Assembly: GCA_027382625.1 (NCBI GenBank)
Contig: JAJKFJ010021420.1
Coordinates: 62,001-126,000, forward strand
Direction of reading: 5' to 3'
DNA: 64,000 bases
From: Tetmemena sp. SeJ-2015
Lineage: Eukaryota > Ciliophora > Spirotrichea > Sporadotrichida > Oxytrichidae
Made by a program: the position numbers and the translations under genes. Below, piece by piece: positions 1 to 11,468 of the stretch. Position 1 is the first letter of the stretch, and every line of letters begins with the position of its first letter. The notes under the pieces are model-generated. The model searched no databases. It saw nothing but the letters and a program-made list of their open reading frames with translations, and was not told the DNA's origin.

Positions 1-1071
1 AAGCAACAGTCTAGTACAGTCTACGGCTCGAAGTTCTTGGATTTTCGCAAAACGTTTTAAAATTTCACTAATTCTAATAAAGCCCTCCACATCGCTAATT
101 AAAATCAGAGTTCGACCTACGGTCTATAGTAAATTTAAAATTAACAATAAGTATAAAATCAGCAGCAATAATACACGACTTCTTATGGAGGAGGCTTTGG
201 AGCAAAGCAAAGTTTCTAATCAGAGGAGTAGTATGGCGGAGTTGCAGTTAACTCCAATATCTATTAGAACCACAGTCAAGTCAGAGCTCAAGCTAGTGCA
301 AGTTAAAAGAAGGACAAGCTTGGCTAGGGCTGGCACAAGTTTGCTGTAACCTCAAACAACTTCTATGATCCTCGCTCAGCTTCAAGCAAGAACTAGCAAT
401 AAATAGACACCGCGATGCTGATCCAGCAGCAGTCGAGCATGAACCTCTATCAGAATTAAGGCCAACAGCAATCTTCGCACTAGCACTTCCGTTTTCATTC
501 AAATCGAAGAGCTGATGCTCCCATGCAAAACCATCTGACAAACTCTAATAATTACCAAAACAAGCCATATACATAAGCACCGAACGCTGGAGCAGCTAAT
601 TTCGGGCGCAAGACTTTTTATGTGAGTGACTATCAAAAGCAAAAGCACTCCATCAATTCTCGTGGGAACAACCCCGCTAATTAGGCTGCAACTGACAAGA
701 ATTAGCAAACTTTCACCAAGCCAAGAGCCTTGTCAAGACAGGCAGACGCGCATATCAAAATTGAGGTGCATAGAGATGAGAACATCAGAAACCACTTATA
801 AAGAGAGTAGAGGGAAAACATGAACCTTATGTTCTATGACTTCAACGGCTCTTCATCGAACTAGCAATAGAACAGCACAGGTCAAAATTTTTACTAGAGT
901 AATGGCCAAAGACAGAATTATAAAGTTGAAGGAGATAGATTACCCACTCGAGAGAGGGGCTATAGAAGTGCATAATAAAATCTAAGAAGGCGAGTCGTTC
1001 CAACCAACCAAGAGATCGGTCTCGGGGAACCTCATAATCAATACGAGGACCTAACGCAAAATGTGTTCTGA
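1..1071 (+). CDS. Q/N-rich hypothetical protein, 3' part of gene
   Basis: With TAA/TAG read as Gln, one frame is open from the left edge to TGA at 1069-1071, about 356 codons, so the gene starts outside the window. The product is rich in Gln, Asn and Ser (runs such as QIQNQQQVQNQQQQ) and ends in NVF. No domain is recognised. All other frames in this stretch are broken by TGA. It converges with the COP9 subunit 4 gene, with about 130 bp of AT-rich DNA between them. Function unknown. Confidence 0.6.
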
Positions 1072-1194
1072 ACAAATAAGCCGCATCTCTGAAATTAAAA
1101 GCCTTCTCGCTCTCCTGAATTGTAAAACTATTTTCCTCCATTCTGAGCGTCTATCTTATAATTTTAAGTTTATATTGGTGATGCAATAATATAT

Positions 1195-2442
1195 TCAATG
1201 TAAGTTATACTTTATTTAGATTAGCCTTTCTAAAGTCTCATTTGCGAATAACTTAGTAAAGACAATTGCATCCTATTTTTCTTGAAATTTAAATGGATGT
1301 CTAGCCCTCTGATGAGACAGTCTTTTAGTGCTCTGCAAGAGATTCCTCGAAGTGCTTTACGTCTGGCTTCTTAATATAATTAAATTTTTAATGAAAATCC
1401 TAATTGAATTAAAATAGTAAGTGAAAATAGACTATCTTAAAAATTAATTCAACCTAGTCAAAAAAATGATTGATCAAATATTTTATATCCAAAACTCACA
1501 CTTCAGATTTAAGGATTTTAAATCTATCATAGTCAATAAATTTTCATTTTAATGAAATCATCAGCTGTAATCTTTCCCATAAACATCCTATCTAGGATAT
1601 CATACTGCTCTAGCTTTGAACTTCTTGGGTCCTTATGAATGACAGTCAAGATTCTAGCCTTTTAGGGTCCTGCTGGGGCAAGAAGAGCACATGTTGCAGC
1701 ATTTCCCAAGAGAACAAGAAGGTCTGCAGGGTCGACTCCTTCTTGATTTGAGAGTTCATAGAAGGAGAAGGAGGCATTTAGAAACTTTCTTTTAGAGTCA
1801 GCGATCCTAGCATGGCTAACCTTGTACCTGATTCTGACTGCGATATCTTACACCTTATGAATCAAGTGAGCTGCCTTGTTGATATATTTCTCCGCATTAA
1901 CTGCATCGTCAAACTCGAACCAGTGCTCAGCAATTGTGACATACAGCTGACCCTTTTCATCATCTGAAACTTAGCGATTCACGTTCTCCACGTTTATCTT
2001 CTCCAAGGTCCTGGCAGCTTTTTCGTAATCCTCTCTTGCAGCATAAATCTCCGCAATAGTTCTCTTGAACATGGCATCCTATTTACAGTTCATAAATAAG
2101 CAGGTGAGTTTATCTTTACCTCATCCTCAAAGATGATGAGTCGAGTAGCTAGTCTCTCAACAGCGTGGGTTGAAACAGTTAGGGTATCCTCGTTTTTGAG
2201 CGACGACAAAGATTCTAAAATAGTTTTGATCAAGGGCTTGCTAATGTTGGTGGGGAAATCATCTCGTACAACTAAATCAGGTTTAAGAGTGAGAGTTTGA
2301 AGATACCATAGTTAACAAGCTGACACAAGTCTTGAACCTTCTTGGCGTTTACCAGAGATTAGACGAGGTCATTGTACTTGGGAATTCGCTCAAGAGAAGG
2401 CAAATCGTCTATCTTTTGACACTGAGAGATTATATCTGACAT
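1195..2442 (-). CDS. CSN4: COP9 signalosome subunit 4 (CSN4), incomplete
   Basis: Minus-strand gene starting MSDIISQCQ. After removing GT..AG introns at 2272-2306 (35 nt) and 2079-2119 (41 nt), the product aligns without gaps to CSN4, for example IIFEDEDAMFKRTIAEIYA, YKVSHARIADSKRKF and LLAPAGPQKARIL. CSN4 is a PCI-domain subunit of the COP9 signalosome, which removes NEDD8 from cullins. The coding sequence continues past a 178-bp IES into FEESLAEHQKTVSSEG, past a 16-bp TA-bounded IES, and stops being recognisable after KLFANETLERLI near 1200. The conserved C-terminal ~90 residues (second half of PCI and the tail helix) are not found here. That suggests a further germline segment elsewhere, i.e. 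a possibly scrambled gene. No stop codon is assigned. Confidence 0.8.
1274..1289 (-). other. Probable IES in CSN4 (16 bp, pointer TA)
   Basis: Removing 16 bp between two TA copies restores the frame between TSI and QDAIVFTKLF. The local fit to CSN4 is weaker here than elsewhere. Confidence 0.45.
1371..1548 (-). other. IES in CSN4 (178 bp, pointer ATTAA)
   Basis: AT-rich segment between direct repeats (TTAAT on the + strand at 1371-1375 and 1549-1553). It contains in-frame TGA. Excision joins ITADDFI to KKPDVKHFEES in frame. Confidence 0.75.
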
Positions 2443-2807
2443 TATTCACAAATATAAAATAGTAGATTAATGGGTTTTATTAGATTTGAATGCTCAATAA
2501 TGTAGAAATGAATTAAACAATTTATATTTTCTTTCAAAAATTATTGCTGAATTTATTCGCTCTTTCTAGGGTATTGGTTAGATTAAGTACAATTAAACCT
2601 CTAGTTCACTCTCGATATAATAATTAATATTCTTAAAATCGGATTAAAATTTAATTCCTTTAGATTTTACTTGTAATTAAGTTATGCTTATTAGCACATA
2701 TTAAAGTATTATAGTTTTAAAGATAACAGTCATAATTATATGAGAATGCTTTATTTAAAATATAGCAATACCAATTTATCAATCAATAGAACATCTTATC
2801 AATTATC

Positions 2808-5260
2808 ATGGTCGAAGCAGCTCAGCCAAATTACAAAGATATTTTCCTCGCCATTGGACTAGACTCCAAGGTCGTAGACTCAATCACAAAGAACAAAAAG
2901 GTTTCGCAGCGCCTTCATGAAGTAATTGAGACAGCCGGAATCTCCTCAGCTTCAAAGACAGTGGGAAACCTTCTCTACTAGGCCTCTACAAAGATGCCAG
3001 AATCAATAACACATCACACTAAGTTCCTCGTTTCCTATGTTACCTCAGAGCAGATAGTTAAATCTCAGCAATTGGAAGAGGGTATCAAGTTCTTAACCGA
3101 CTTGGTAAGAACCAAGGGATCAGAAGCACCCATTGATGAGGAAGTTTTCAAGAGAGAGTCTGGAATTGGCATCGTTGTCACTGATGAAGAGATAGCTTCT
3201 TTTGTGGCTAAACTTTATGATGACAATATGGCAGCCATTAAGGAGCAGGGTCACTCCTTTGATTTCACCAAGCTCATCTACAAAGCAAGAGACGATATGA
3301 AGTGGGCAGACTAGAAGAAGGTCATTGATCTCATCAACAAGAGAAAGCAAGAGCTTCTAGCTGAAATCCCCAAGCCAGAGGGAGATGCCAAGGCTAAGAA
3401 GGCTAAGCCTGCAGCAGCTAAGAAGGAGGAGGTCAAAGCTGATGTTCCTGTTCAAGAGCAGGTAGCTTCTACTGGAAAGAGCATTCTTGATCTTGTGGGA
3501 AGAGACTTGAAGGCAACTCAGAACTCAGAGGCTCTCCTTAAGAAGCATAGAGAGGCCACTGGAGGCAGAATCGTCACTAGATTCCCTCCTGAGCCAAATG
3601 GTTTCCTTCACATCGGTCACGCCAAGGCCATGAGATTCAATTTCACAGTTGCATCTGAGAATGGAGGGTACACTTACTTGAGATTCGATGATACCAACCC
3701 AGTGAAGGAGAACCAAGAGTTCATCGATAACATTAAGTACTGCGTTTAGTGGTTAGGCTATACCCCTTATTAAGTCACTCATGCAAGCGATTACTTCGAG
3801 GAGCTTTACTAACTTGCTCAGGAACTCATCCGCAGAGGAAAGGCATACATTGAACACTCATCCAAGGCTGAAATCAATGAGGGCAGACAAAAGAAGCAGG
3901 ACTCTCCCTACAGGAACAGATCTGTTGAGGAGAACTTGAGACTCTTCGAGATGATGAGACAGGGAAGATTTGCAGAGAATGAGTGTTGTCTCAGAATGAA
4001 GATCGATATGACTCATGAAAACCCTAATATGAGAGATCCCGTTGCTTATAGAATCAGATAAAATTATAATCGAGTATCAAGGATTTAGCATAGGCATTCA
4101 AATTATACGTTCCCCATCCTCATGCTGGTGACAAGTGGTGCATTTACCCCACTTACGATTACACCCATTGCATCAACGATTCGCTTGAGAACATCACTCA
4201 CTCTCTTTGCACCCTAGAATTCGAGAACAGGAGAGAATCCTACTACTGGCTACTCGAGGCTCTTGACCTCTACAGACCCATCGTGTGGGAGTACAGCAGA
4301 CTTAATATCACTTACACAGTTCTCTCCAAGAGAAAGCTCGAGAAGCTTGTAAATACTAAGACTGTTGACGGATGGGAAGACCCAAGAATGCCCACCGTCC
4401 TCGGACTTAAGAGAAGAGGTTACACTGCTTCTATGATCAACGACTTCTGTAACGAGATCGGAGTTAGCAGAAAGGGAAATGACAACGTCACTCAGATCAA
4501 ACTTCTAGAGCACTACGCTCGTAAAGAGCTCGATAGAGAAGCTCCCAGAACTTTCGGAGTCCTTGAAAACATATTATAATTGTTCTTGAACCAGTCTTGT
4601 TGGAGATAGTTAACTATGGTGATCTGAAGGAGACTGATATTGAGGCACCTCTCTTCCCCACTGACAAGAGCAAGGGATCTCAAATCTACAAACTCGCTCA
4701 ACACGTTTACATTCATTACTATTTTTAGCAATAAATATAAAGAATATCAAACTAATTAGATTGACTCTGAAGACTTCTCTGAGGTTCACGCCAAGGGTTT
4801 CTTCGGGTTGACTCCTGAGTAGCCTGTGTGCTTGAAATACGGCCCTGTTGTGAAGCTAGTCGAGATCGTGAAGAATGAACAAGGTGAAATCTCTCACGTT
4901 AAGGTAGAGGCTCTAGTTGACTACAAGGAGAAGCTGAAAGGCTACATCCACTGGGTTAGCAAGGACCACTCAGTTGATGCTGAGGTGCGCAATTTCTCTT
5001 ACTTATTCACAGTCGAGGAGGTTCCCAATGACACTTGGGAGCAGTTCGTAAACCCAGACTCCTTGATCGTGAAGAAGAACGCCAAGGTGTGGAAGAACAT
5101 CGAGAACTCAAAAGAGGCAGACCGCTTCCAATTCGAAAGACTGGCCTACTACGTAGTTGACAGGGATAGCAAGAAGGAGGAAGTGGGAGGCAAGCTCGTC
5201 TTCAACAGAATCGTAGAACTCAAGGAGTCTAAGGAGAAGAAGATCAACCTCAACAAGTGA
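2808..5260 (+). CDS. Glutaminyl-tRNA synthetase
   Basis: Class I aminoacyl-tRNA synthetase that charges tRNA-Gln with glutamine in the cytosol. Starts [13 protein letters not shown] at the ATG at 2808 and ends ...KKINLNK at TGA 5258-5260. The N-terminal GlnRS domain is followed by the catalytic core with the HIGH-type motif [31 protein letters not shown], and the KMSKS-type motif VLSKRK, then the C-terminal anticodon-binding barrels ([24 protein letters not shown]). In-frame TAG/TAA codons sit at Gln positions. Two IESs interrupt it. One further frame slip near 4565-4579 is best explained by one missing A in the GAAAAC run. Repaired length is about 785 residues. Because the gene has many UAR glutamine codons, the matching tRNAs must read UAA/UAG in this organism. 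Confidence 0.95.
4059..4105 (+). other. IES in GlnRS (47 bp, pointer TA/ATA)
   Basis: Interrupts [16 protein letters not shown]. Copies of ATA lie at 4058-4060 and 4105-4107. Excision restores the conserved frame. There is no GT..AG boundary. Confidence 0.85.
4714..4762 (+). other. IES in GlnRS (49 bp, pointer ATT)
   Basis: Between HVYI and DSEDFSEV (human VFIERTDF). ATT at 4711-4713 and 4760-4762. A GT..AG intron reading is possible but would delete the conserved VYI. Confidence 0.8.
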
Positions 5261-5471
5261 ATAATGATGAAGTGAAGTTTAGTTAATTTAAATGATGATG
5301 AGGATTATTAATAATTGCAAAGTCGAAGAAGTATTTTATTTTAAGCTTATAATAAAATTGCAAGTAGTAAAAGTTGTAATGGATTCTCAGATGTACTAGA
5401 CCAAAGGAGTAGTGAGTTAAAAGCAATCGCACAACTCGGATGCTTTGTAAAAGATAAAAAGGAATATAGAT

Positions 5472-6795
5472 ATGATGCAGAGGCATGAGGATCAGTTCTA
5501 GTATAGACCTGGCGTCTAGACTCAGAGCTTCCTTGACTAAATTTAAAACAAGGTGGATAAGAAGATGGGAATATAGTAGCTGCAGTCAGATATGATCTCC
5601 AATAATTCGTCTATTCTATCTGGCAAGCATCAAGATGCACTCAGTAATCACAGTTCAGAGAAGAGAAAGGCAGTCTAATAAGAGGGCTTGATGAGTACTA
5701 AATCAGCAGTCAAAAAGGGAACCAATAGAGAAATGTTCCCATCCATAGAGAAGAGGTCAATATTCACAGAAAATGTAAGTCCCACTTCTTAAACTGGTGA
5801 GGGTAGTTTGATGGGCAGTGCCAATCCTTACAACTCTCGTATGAAGCAGCTGCTTATGAGAACCACAACCAATAACGCAAAGTTTTCCCCTAAGATGGCA
5901 CCCTCCAGCTTGCTTGGCTATAATAAGATGAGGTAACTTTCTAATGCAAAGCAAAATATCTAAAAGATGCAACTTGAGAGTGATAGGAGTATGGTGTAAA
6001 GCCTACTATCAGCTAATAAACATAGTAGCAGCTAGCATCAGTCTAAATTAATTTTGGAGTAGGACTCTTTGAACTTGCCAAATGCAAGTATAAAGGAAGA
6101 AGAGGAAGAACTGCGCTTTAATCTTTAAACGGAGTAGTTTAAGAGATTATATATCCATATCTCATATTTTAATGTTTGAAGAGATGGGTGACACATTCTT
6201 AAGAAGGAAGGGTTCGAAAGTCATCAATGAAAGTGTGATAAACAAGTAGTTGAAAATAGGTAATTAGAAATCATCTGAAGTTAAGTAGTTGCATTCTCCA
6301 ACACACCCTAAGCAAAATTTGGAATAGCTAGAGAGCAAAGTAACAGGAGTGAGCTTCTACCTTGAGGATATAAAAGGCATAGACAAATTACCTTTGTTCA
6401 ATAAATTGAGGAATAAAAAGTCAAAGACTTAGGAGAGAAGGAATGAGCACTCATTTGAAAATCAAACTACTACTCGCACAGTTATGAGCGGAAAGTTCAG
6501 CTCTTTTCTAAACTCCAAAAATAATTTCAACTCAACTAGCACAGCCAGGAAGCATTCTTAGAATAGAGAGACAGAGTTATATGCTAAAGTTCTCAAGCTT
6601 CAAGTTCAAAAGCATGAAACAAACAGGGAATAGGCGCTTAAATCCATAGAAAGGAACATCTAAAATATGAGCATGCAGACAAAGGTTGATCATAACTTCA
6701 AGAAATTCTTTTGGACTCCAGATTTGAACATCTGTGGCTTTGCAACTCAAAATGAGATATAGCAAACACTAGCGACTTGGCATGTTAATTAGTGA
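5472..6795 (+). CDS. Ser/Gln-rich hypothetical protein
   Basis: Begins MMQRHEDQFQYRPGVQ, with many TAA/TAG codons read as Gln, and ends at TGA 6793-6795. The product is low-complexity, basic and Ser/Lys/Gln-rich, with no recognised domain. The frame shifts between roughly 6100 and 6180. A 7-bp direct repeat (AAGAGAT at 6141 and 6179) suggests an IES there, but excising exactly that unit does not give the downstream frame, so either the boundary is different or two genes are involved. Function unknown. Confidence 0.5.
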
Positions 6796-6938
6796 CAGTA
6801 AAGGAATGATTAATTTAAAAGAGTTCCTCTTAATATAAAGTGAATATGATTAAGTTAATTTTTAGAAATAACCTTATGCTATGAATATATTTGTTAAAGT
6901 AATCACTTTCTTCTAATGAGTCCTTCTGCACACAATTT

Positions 6939-7425
6939 TCATTCCTTGCTCTTCTTGGGTGGTCTGCGGGGGCAAGGCATAAGATCTTTGTCGTTCTTCT
7001 TGTTGAGGTGCTTCATAGGGTATGCCTCCAGGTTATTTCCCTTTCCATAACTGTCGTTGGTTCTTGAGAAGCTTTTCACGTTCAGGCTGTTCAATTCCTC
7101 CTCTAGCTTTCTAATTTGCTCCTCCTTGGTCAGTGATTATTAGTACCCCTCTATTAAAGCAAACAGTTAAGTAAATGATAAAGTCAGTTAGTTATTGTAG
7201 ATATAATGAATAAAAATGGATCTAGAAACTGTTAAACAGCTCAGATTTATCTTATGATCTAAACTTACCCTACTATGAAGCGAGGAAGCCCCAGTCTTGG
7301 TTCCAGATCTCAGCGCACTTGAGTTCGTTGGAGACATATGAACGCCAGTTTTGGTCATCAGCGACTTGAGAGATTTCTCTCTTTCTGCCAGCCATGATTT
7401 CTCCTGCCTTCTCACCCTTTTTCAT
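6939..7425 (-). CDS. C20orf85/CIMIP1-like ciliary microtubule inner protein
   Basis: Two-exon gene. Exon 1 starts MKKGEKAGEIMAGRKREIS. The intron is 7151-7268 (GTAAGT..AATAG, 118 nt). Exon 2 ends RRPPKKSKE at TGA 6939-6941. The block DQNWRSYVSNELKCAEIWNQ followed by DWGFL matches the conserved W-x-x-Y...W...WGFL pattern of vertebrate C20orf85 (LLC1/CIMIP1), a small protein of motile cilia placed inside doublet microtubules. About 119 residues, basic C-terminus. The assignment rests on this one block. Homologues are expected in a ciliate. Confidence 0.6.
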
Positions 7426-7532
7426 CTTTAAACTTTTTCTTTATAATTATTTTATTCTTAACTCTTCAGATTAACTCTCTTAATTGTGAAATCTCTCCTC
7501 CTTCTAAAATAATTTGAAGAAATAAAGCATTC

Positions 7533-8829
7533 TCATTCATTAGTAGACTTATGCAAAACCTCATCTAGAATCTTCTTTGCTTAAGGGTCTATCTCTTTCT
7601 TAGTGATAGGCTTCACATTTGGATCTACCTTCACTCTGTACTAGAAGCCAGGTCTCAATACATGTCCATCTATTTGCTGAAGTCTTGGAAGAACTTTCTG
7701 TAGATTCTCCATGAAGTCAACATTCTAAGCGATGGGGTTATCAGCCAAGTAAATCGTCTCAAGATTTTAGAATCTTGAAATGTAGGCTAGGCTCTCATGA
7801 TCCTCTATCTTGTTTTGATTGAGCCACAATTCAGTCAAAGCCAGGTTGCTGTCAATGCCTTCTATTCTCTCAACTTAGTTGTAAGCGATATCTAGTGTAG
7901 TCAAGCCTGTTAGGTGACTCACACCTTCAATTCTCTTGATCTAGTTTTACTGCAGATAAATCTCCTCAAGTGAGTCCAACCCATCTAATCCTGATATCTA
8001 TTCAATGAAGTTTGCTTGCAAGGCCACAGTAGTCAAGTTTTTCAAATTACCAAGGCCACTAATAGCAGTCAACTTATTCTTAGCGCAGTAAAATTCAGTC
8101 AACTCTTGAAGATTGTCCAAACCTTCAAGTACTTTGATCTTGTTATCTCCGAGATCTAGGGACTCAAGACTTCCTAAGGAATCTAACCCCTCAATCTTTG
8201 AAATACGGTTAGAGGCTAAGAAAAGCTTCTTTAAATTGAATAGTGTCTCTAGTCCTTAAATGCGAGTGATTCTGTTGAAGGAAAGATCTAGCATCACCAG
8301 TCTCGTGAGATGAGAAATATTCTCAATCGTTTTGATTCTGTTGTCGTAGAGCTCTAAGTGTGTGAGCTCTAGATTATTATCTAAGCCTTCGATTTTCTTG
8401 ATTAAGTTTTTCCTCAGACCAAGTCTCTATAAATTTCATGAAGAGTATTAGACTTACAGTCAAATTAGCACAGTCCTGGAGATTTTCAATCTTAGGGATC
8501 CTATAGACCATTGAGTATTCAATTTCATCAGCGCTGTTATCAAAAGGACACTCTGCACTTCCAAGATAGTTGTAGTTAACCAGTCCCTTATTTTCCTCTT
8601 CTTCTTTTGCTTCTCTTGAATCCTTGACGTGATCCTCCTCTTCTGAGTTATTGGCAGAATCCTTGCCTTCTTGCTTTAGCTTGGCCGCTATTATCTCTTT
8701 CCTAGTGGCATCATCCATTTGCGTGTCTCCAGGTTTGTTGTAAATTACTCGCACCTGCTGATGCTATTTAGTTGGCTCTCCCTGTTCGGAGTCATCGTGC
8801 ATCTCTTGATCTGGTTTGCTTCCCTCCAT
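7533..8829 (-). CDS. Leucine-rich repeat protein, PPP1R7/SDS22 family
   Basis: SDS22 is a regulatory subunit of protein phosphatase 1. Starts MEGSKPDQEM with an acidic N-terminal region, then has about eleven 22-residue LRRs of SDS22 type (for example LELYDNRIKTIENISHL, LDLSFNRITRIQGLETL, LDLGDNKIKVLEGLDNL) and a C-terminal cap (LETIYLADNPIAQNVDFMENL, LPRLQQIDGHVL). One 31-nt GT..AG intron at 8427-8457 rejoins NLT|RLGLRKNLI. Ends ...LHKSTNE at TGA 7533-7535. No IES was found in this gene. Confidence 0.88.
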
Positions 8830-9040
8830 ATTATGATAATTTAAAAGAACTTATTTCTTATCAAAAGATACTTACTCACAAACAAGGTTGTAAGATATAA
8901 GTTATGATATTTCAAAAGTTATTGAAACAGAATAGACTTTATTCCTTTATTTTAAAGCTTACACATTTTACCTTTTTTAAAACGTTTGACTCAATCCAGT
9001 CCTACCCTCTCCAGATATCTATTCATTATATCATTCATAT

Positions 9041-11468
9041 TCAATAAAGTACATCTAATTTCATTATTGGAGAAACTCCATGATTCCTGTACCTCTTACA
9101 TTTATTTTTGCAGAGCATCTTTAGCTCCAGAGCTTTCTTTCTGGCGAAAATGAAGATCTGAGGAATGGTTATTATGAAGAACACAACTGGAGCGAACGCA
9201 TACAAGAATATTGACACGAATACTTGTAAATACATATTAATGCTTATTCAAGTAAGGTTTATATTTTACTGTGAGGAGAGCGCACCAGCATTTCTTGAAT
9301 CTAGCTTTGTTAAGTTTGCATTTATTGGTTAAAATTATCATCATGTAGCATGGAGTCAGGATCATATTGAACGCTATAATGAAGGGGAGGGCTAGGATTA
9401 TCAAGAAGAGAGTGCTAAAAATCCAGAAACAAGGCCCTCTGAAAGTTTCTAAGTTATACCAACCAGTCTTATCTAAGTCTTGTGGATTTAAACCTTGGAA
9501 CTCCAAAATTTCCAAATAGAAAGGATAGTTTAAGCATTCAGGTGTGTGCACAGGGAAATCTTCCTTGCAGATCCAACACCATTCATGGCGACAGATTTGG
9601 CATATCATGTTTGGGCAGCCTCCTTCTTTCTCAATTTTAATGTTACAGTTTTTGCAAATGCCTACATCCTTATTTGGTGTGGCCCATTAAAGATAAATTA
9701 TCATTGCTCATAATCCTTATCAATCTTCTGATCGCAAGTCTCTCCAGGATGAGGAGTGTACAGACATCTGTAGCAATATATCTTCTCACATGTGGTACAT
9801 TTAATTTCTTGATTACTCAAACTGAGTGGCTTGGTTAAATAGCCCTCACAATCTGGAGTGGGACATCCTTTCATATTAGGGTTTCTATTGACTTCCTGTC
9901 TATTGGAGAACTTGAAGAATTTATCATAAGTTTCCTAGCTCATGACATGCCTCTCGAGGTACTTGAGATTTAGTTCTTATTGGCAATCGTTCTCAGGGCA
10001 AATGAGTCTTTTGATCTAGTTGTTGTTTACTTAGAAGTTGACATACTCCTAAATGCACGTAAAGCAGTAAGAGTGCATGCATTTAATAAAATGATAAAAA
10101 GTTTTTAAGCATTTCAGTAGAACTAATTCATCCTCATCTTCAATCTTCATATAGCAAATCCCGCAAGTAAATTCTGAGGGGAAGTCATCGTTGTCTCTGA
10201 TAGGGTTGAACCTGAGATTAGCGGCATCAGAGTGAGTTGATCGCTCTTCACCGCACAAGATACATGCTTTCTTTTTCAAAATTCCTGTTGTCTTAGTTAT
10301 AAAGGGATGAACCCACCCATTCGCATCGAAGGTTAAGTAATCCACAGCCTCCTCCAAAGACTAGGCATAAGGATAGTTCTAAATTAAGGTCTTTATCTGT
10401 TCTTAAGAAAAATAAAAAGATTGATCTTATGAGTATCCGAGTCTCAAAAGCTGTTTGGCAACATAGCGGGAGTATCCCTTGAATGAGTCCACATTTAATT
10501 GCGCATCAGAGTTGTTTCTGTTTGATCCTAGTACAGATTAGCTGGAGCTACGTTTTGCATGGCCAAGAAATACTTTAGGCAACTTAATAAATAAGCTTTC
10601 GAGAATAGTAAAATGTATTGATAAAAATGCGCCTCTTCGTCCATTTCTTCAGCATCATGATACAAATCTAATGATGCTGTCTTATCAAACTTCATCTCCT
10701 CATTTTATTCCTCTTCTGCTGTGTATGATTGTTTAAGAGACTTGAGAAGCTAGTTTATGTGTCTTTCTTGAGTAATCTTAATGCTCTTTTCCTCTTCAAT
10801 TGTACCTCTCTCACTAATACCCTTCTCTATAAAGCAAATTAGTATAAATCTATCCTATTAATCTCCAAGTCATCTGCAGAGTTGCTATTCGAACTATTTC
10901 TCCTTTTAAGTTCTAGATTCTTTGCATTTACTGATTTGGCATTAATGGTTACTAGTGGGACTACATTGATGGGTGACTACTTAGAGCCAGCCGATACATT
11001 AAAAGCACTTTCATCACTCTTGTAGAATATCTGCTGTATTACTTTCTTCCTCTCTGTTTAAAGATCGCCCTAGCTGAGATTTCCTATCTAGGCCTCCTCA
11101 TGCTGAATATCAGCCCTGAGGATTTTATGGTCTTAAGATTTCGACAACTTATTTTACTGAATTCAAAAATTATAGCTTAAGTTTTAAGTAATGAGAATTG
11201 CAGTTTGATTATTAGCAGATGGTGAACTGAGTTTTAAATCTAACTTGCTTTCTTCTTCTTCCTCTGCTCCAGGCCTAAAGTAATGCACATGCGGCTACTG
11301 AGTTTCGTGGTTGAGAGGGCTGATGAGATTTTAGTCTACCTCCTTTAGTAATTTTTAGTAAGACTGCTGTTTCTTGATGGAGACATCAGCTTACTCTGAT
11401 TTATTAAGAGCTACTGTTTTGGATCTTGGAGAGGAGAGCGAATTGGAGCTGCTGAGACTTGCGTTCAT
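9041..11468 (-). CDS. RBR-type (RING-IBR-RING) E3 ubiquitin ligase with C-terminal membrane helices
   Basis: After removal of six IESs (130 bp in total) the frame is continuous for 765 residues. The Ser/Gln-rich N-terminus begins MNASLSSSNSLSSPRS. RING1 is CGICYMK...LKCMHSYCFTCIQEYV, with LICPENDC following. The IBR is GCPTPDC...IKCTTCEKIYCYRC. RING2 is GICKNCNIKIEKEGGCPNMI followed by CQICRHEWCWICK; the Cys in GGCPNM is the expected catalytic cysteine that accepts ubiquitin from E2. Two or more hydrophobic segments follow (FWIFSTLFLIILALPFIIAF and the segment after MYLQVFVSIF), so it is probably membrane-anchored. IESs fall inside RING1 and just before RING2, so the unprocessed germline copy could not encode an active ligase. 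Confidence 0.9.
9239..9248 (-). other. IES in RBR gene (10 bp, pointer AATA)
   Basis: TATT on the + strand at 9235-9238 and 9245-9248. Removal joins KYKPYLN to MYLQVFVSIF in frame. Among the shortest candidates in the window. Confidence 0.6.
9689..9705 (-). other. IES in RBR gene (17 bp, pointer AATG)
   Basis: Contains in-frame TGA. Excision gives DYEQ|WATPNKDVGICKNC, linking IBR to RING2. Confidence 0.85.
10085..10114 (-). other. IES inside RING1 (30 bp, pointer AAATGC)
   Basis: Frame-neutral insertion between the zinc-ligand Cys of LLKC and MHSYCFTC. Repeat GCATTT on the + strand at 10079-10084 and 10109-10114. Confidence 0.85.
10616..10629 (-). other. IES in RBR gene (14 bp, pointer CATTTT)
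   Basis: Repeat AAAATG on the + strand at 10610-10615 and 10624-10629. Removal joins EEAHF to TILESLFIKLPKVF in the frame that leads into the RING domain. Confidence 0.8.
10831..10853 (-). other. IES in RBR gene (23 bp, pointer ATAGA)
   Basis: Removal gives EINRIEKGISERG. Repeat TCTAT on the + strand at 10826-10830 and 10849-10853. Confidence 0.8.
11164..11199 (-). other. IES in RBR gene (36 bp, pointer AATTC)
   Basis: Frame-neutral but carries an in-frame TGA. Removal joins QTAI to QQNKLSKSQ. Confidence 0.8.

Noticed and set aside
842..1141. Minus-strand frame beginning MEENSFTIQESEKAFNFRD
   Set aside because: It lies antisense to the end of the Q-rich gene, which has the longer stop-free frame; no family match.
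4565..4580. A 5- or 8-bp micro-IES in GlnRS
   Set aside because: One missing A in the GAAAAC run gives [12 protein letters not shown], aligning with human VLESLRVIITNF without any excision; a one-base assembly error is simpler.
4709..4764. GT..AG intron instead of an IES in GlnRS
   Set aside because: Splicing would delete the conserved VYI (human VFI) before DSEDF; the ATT-bounded excision keeps it.
6141..6185. AAGAGAT-flanked IES in the Ser/Gln-rich gene
   Set aside because: Excising 38 bp puts the downstream sequence in a frame that soon hits TGA; left unresolved.
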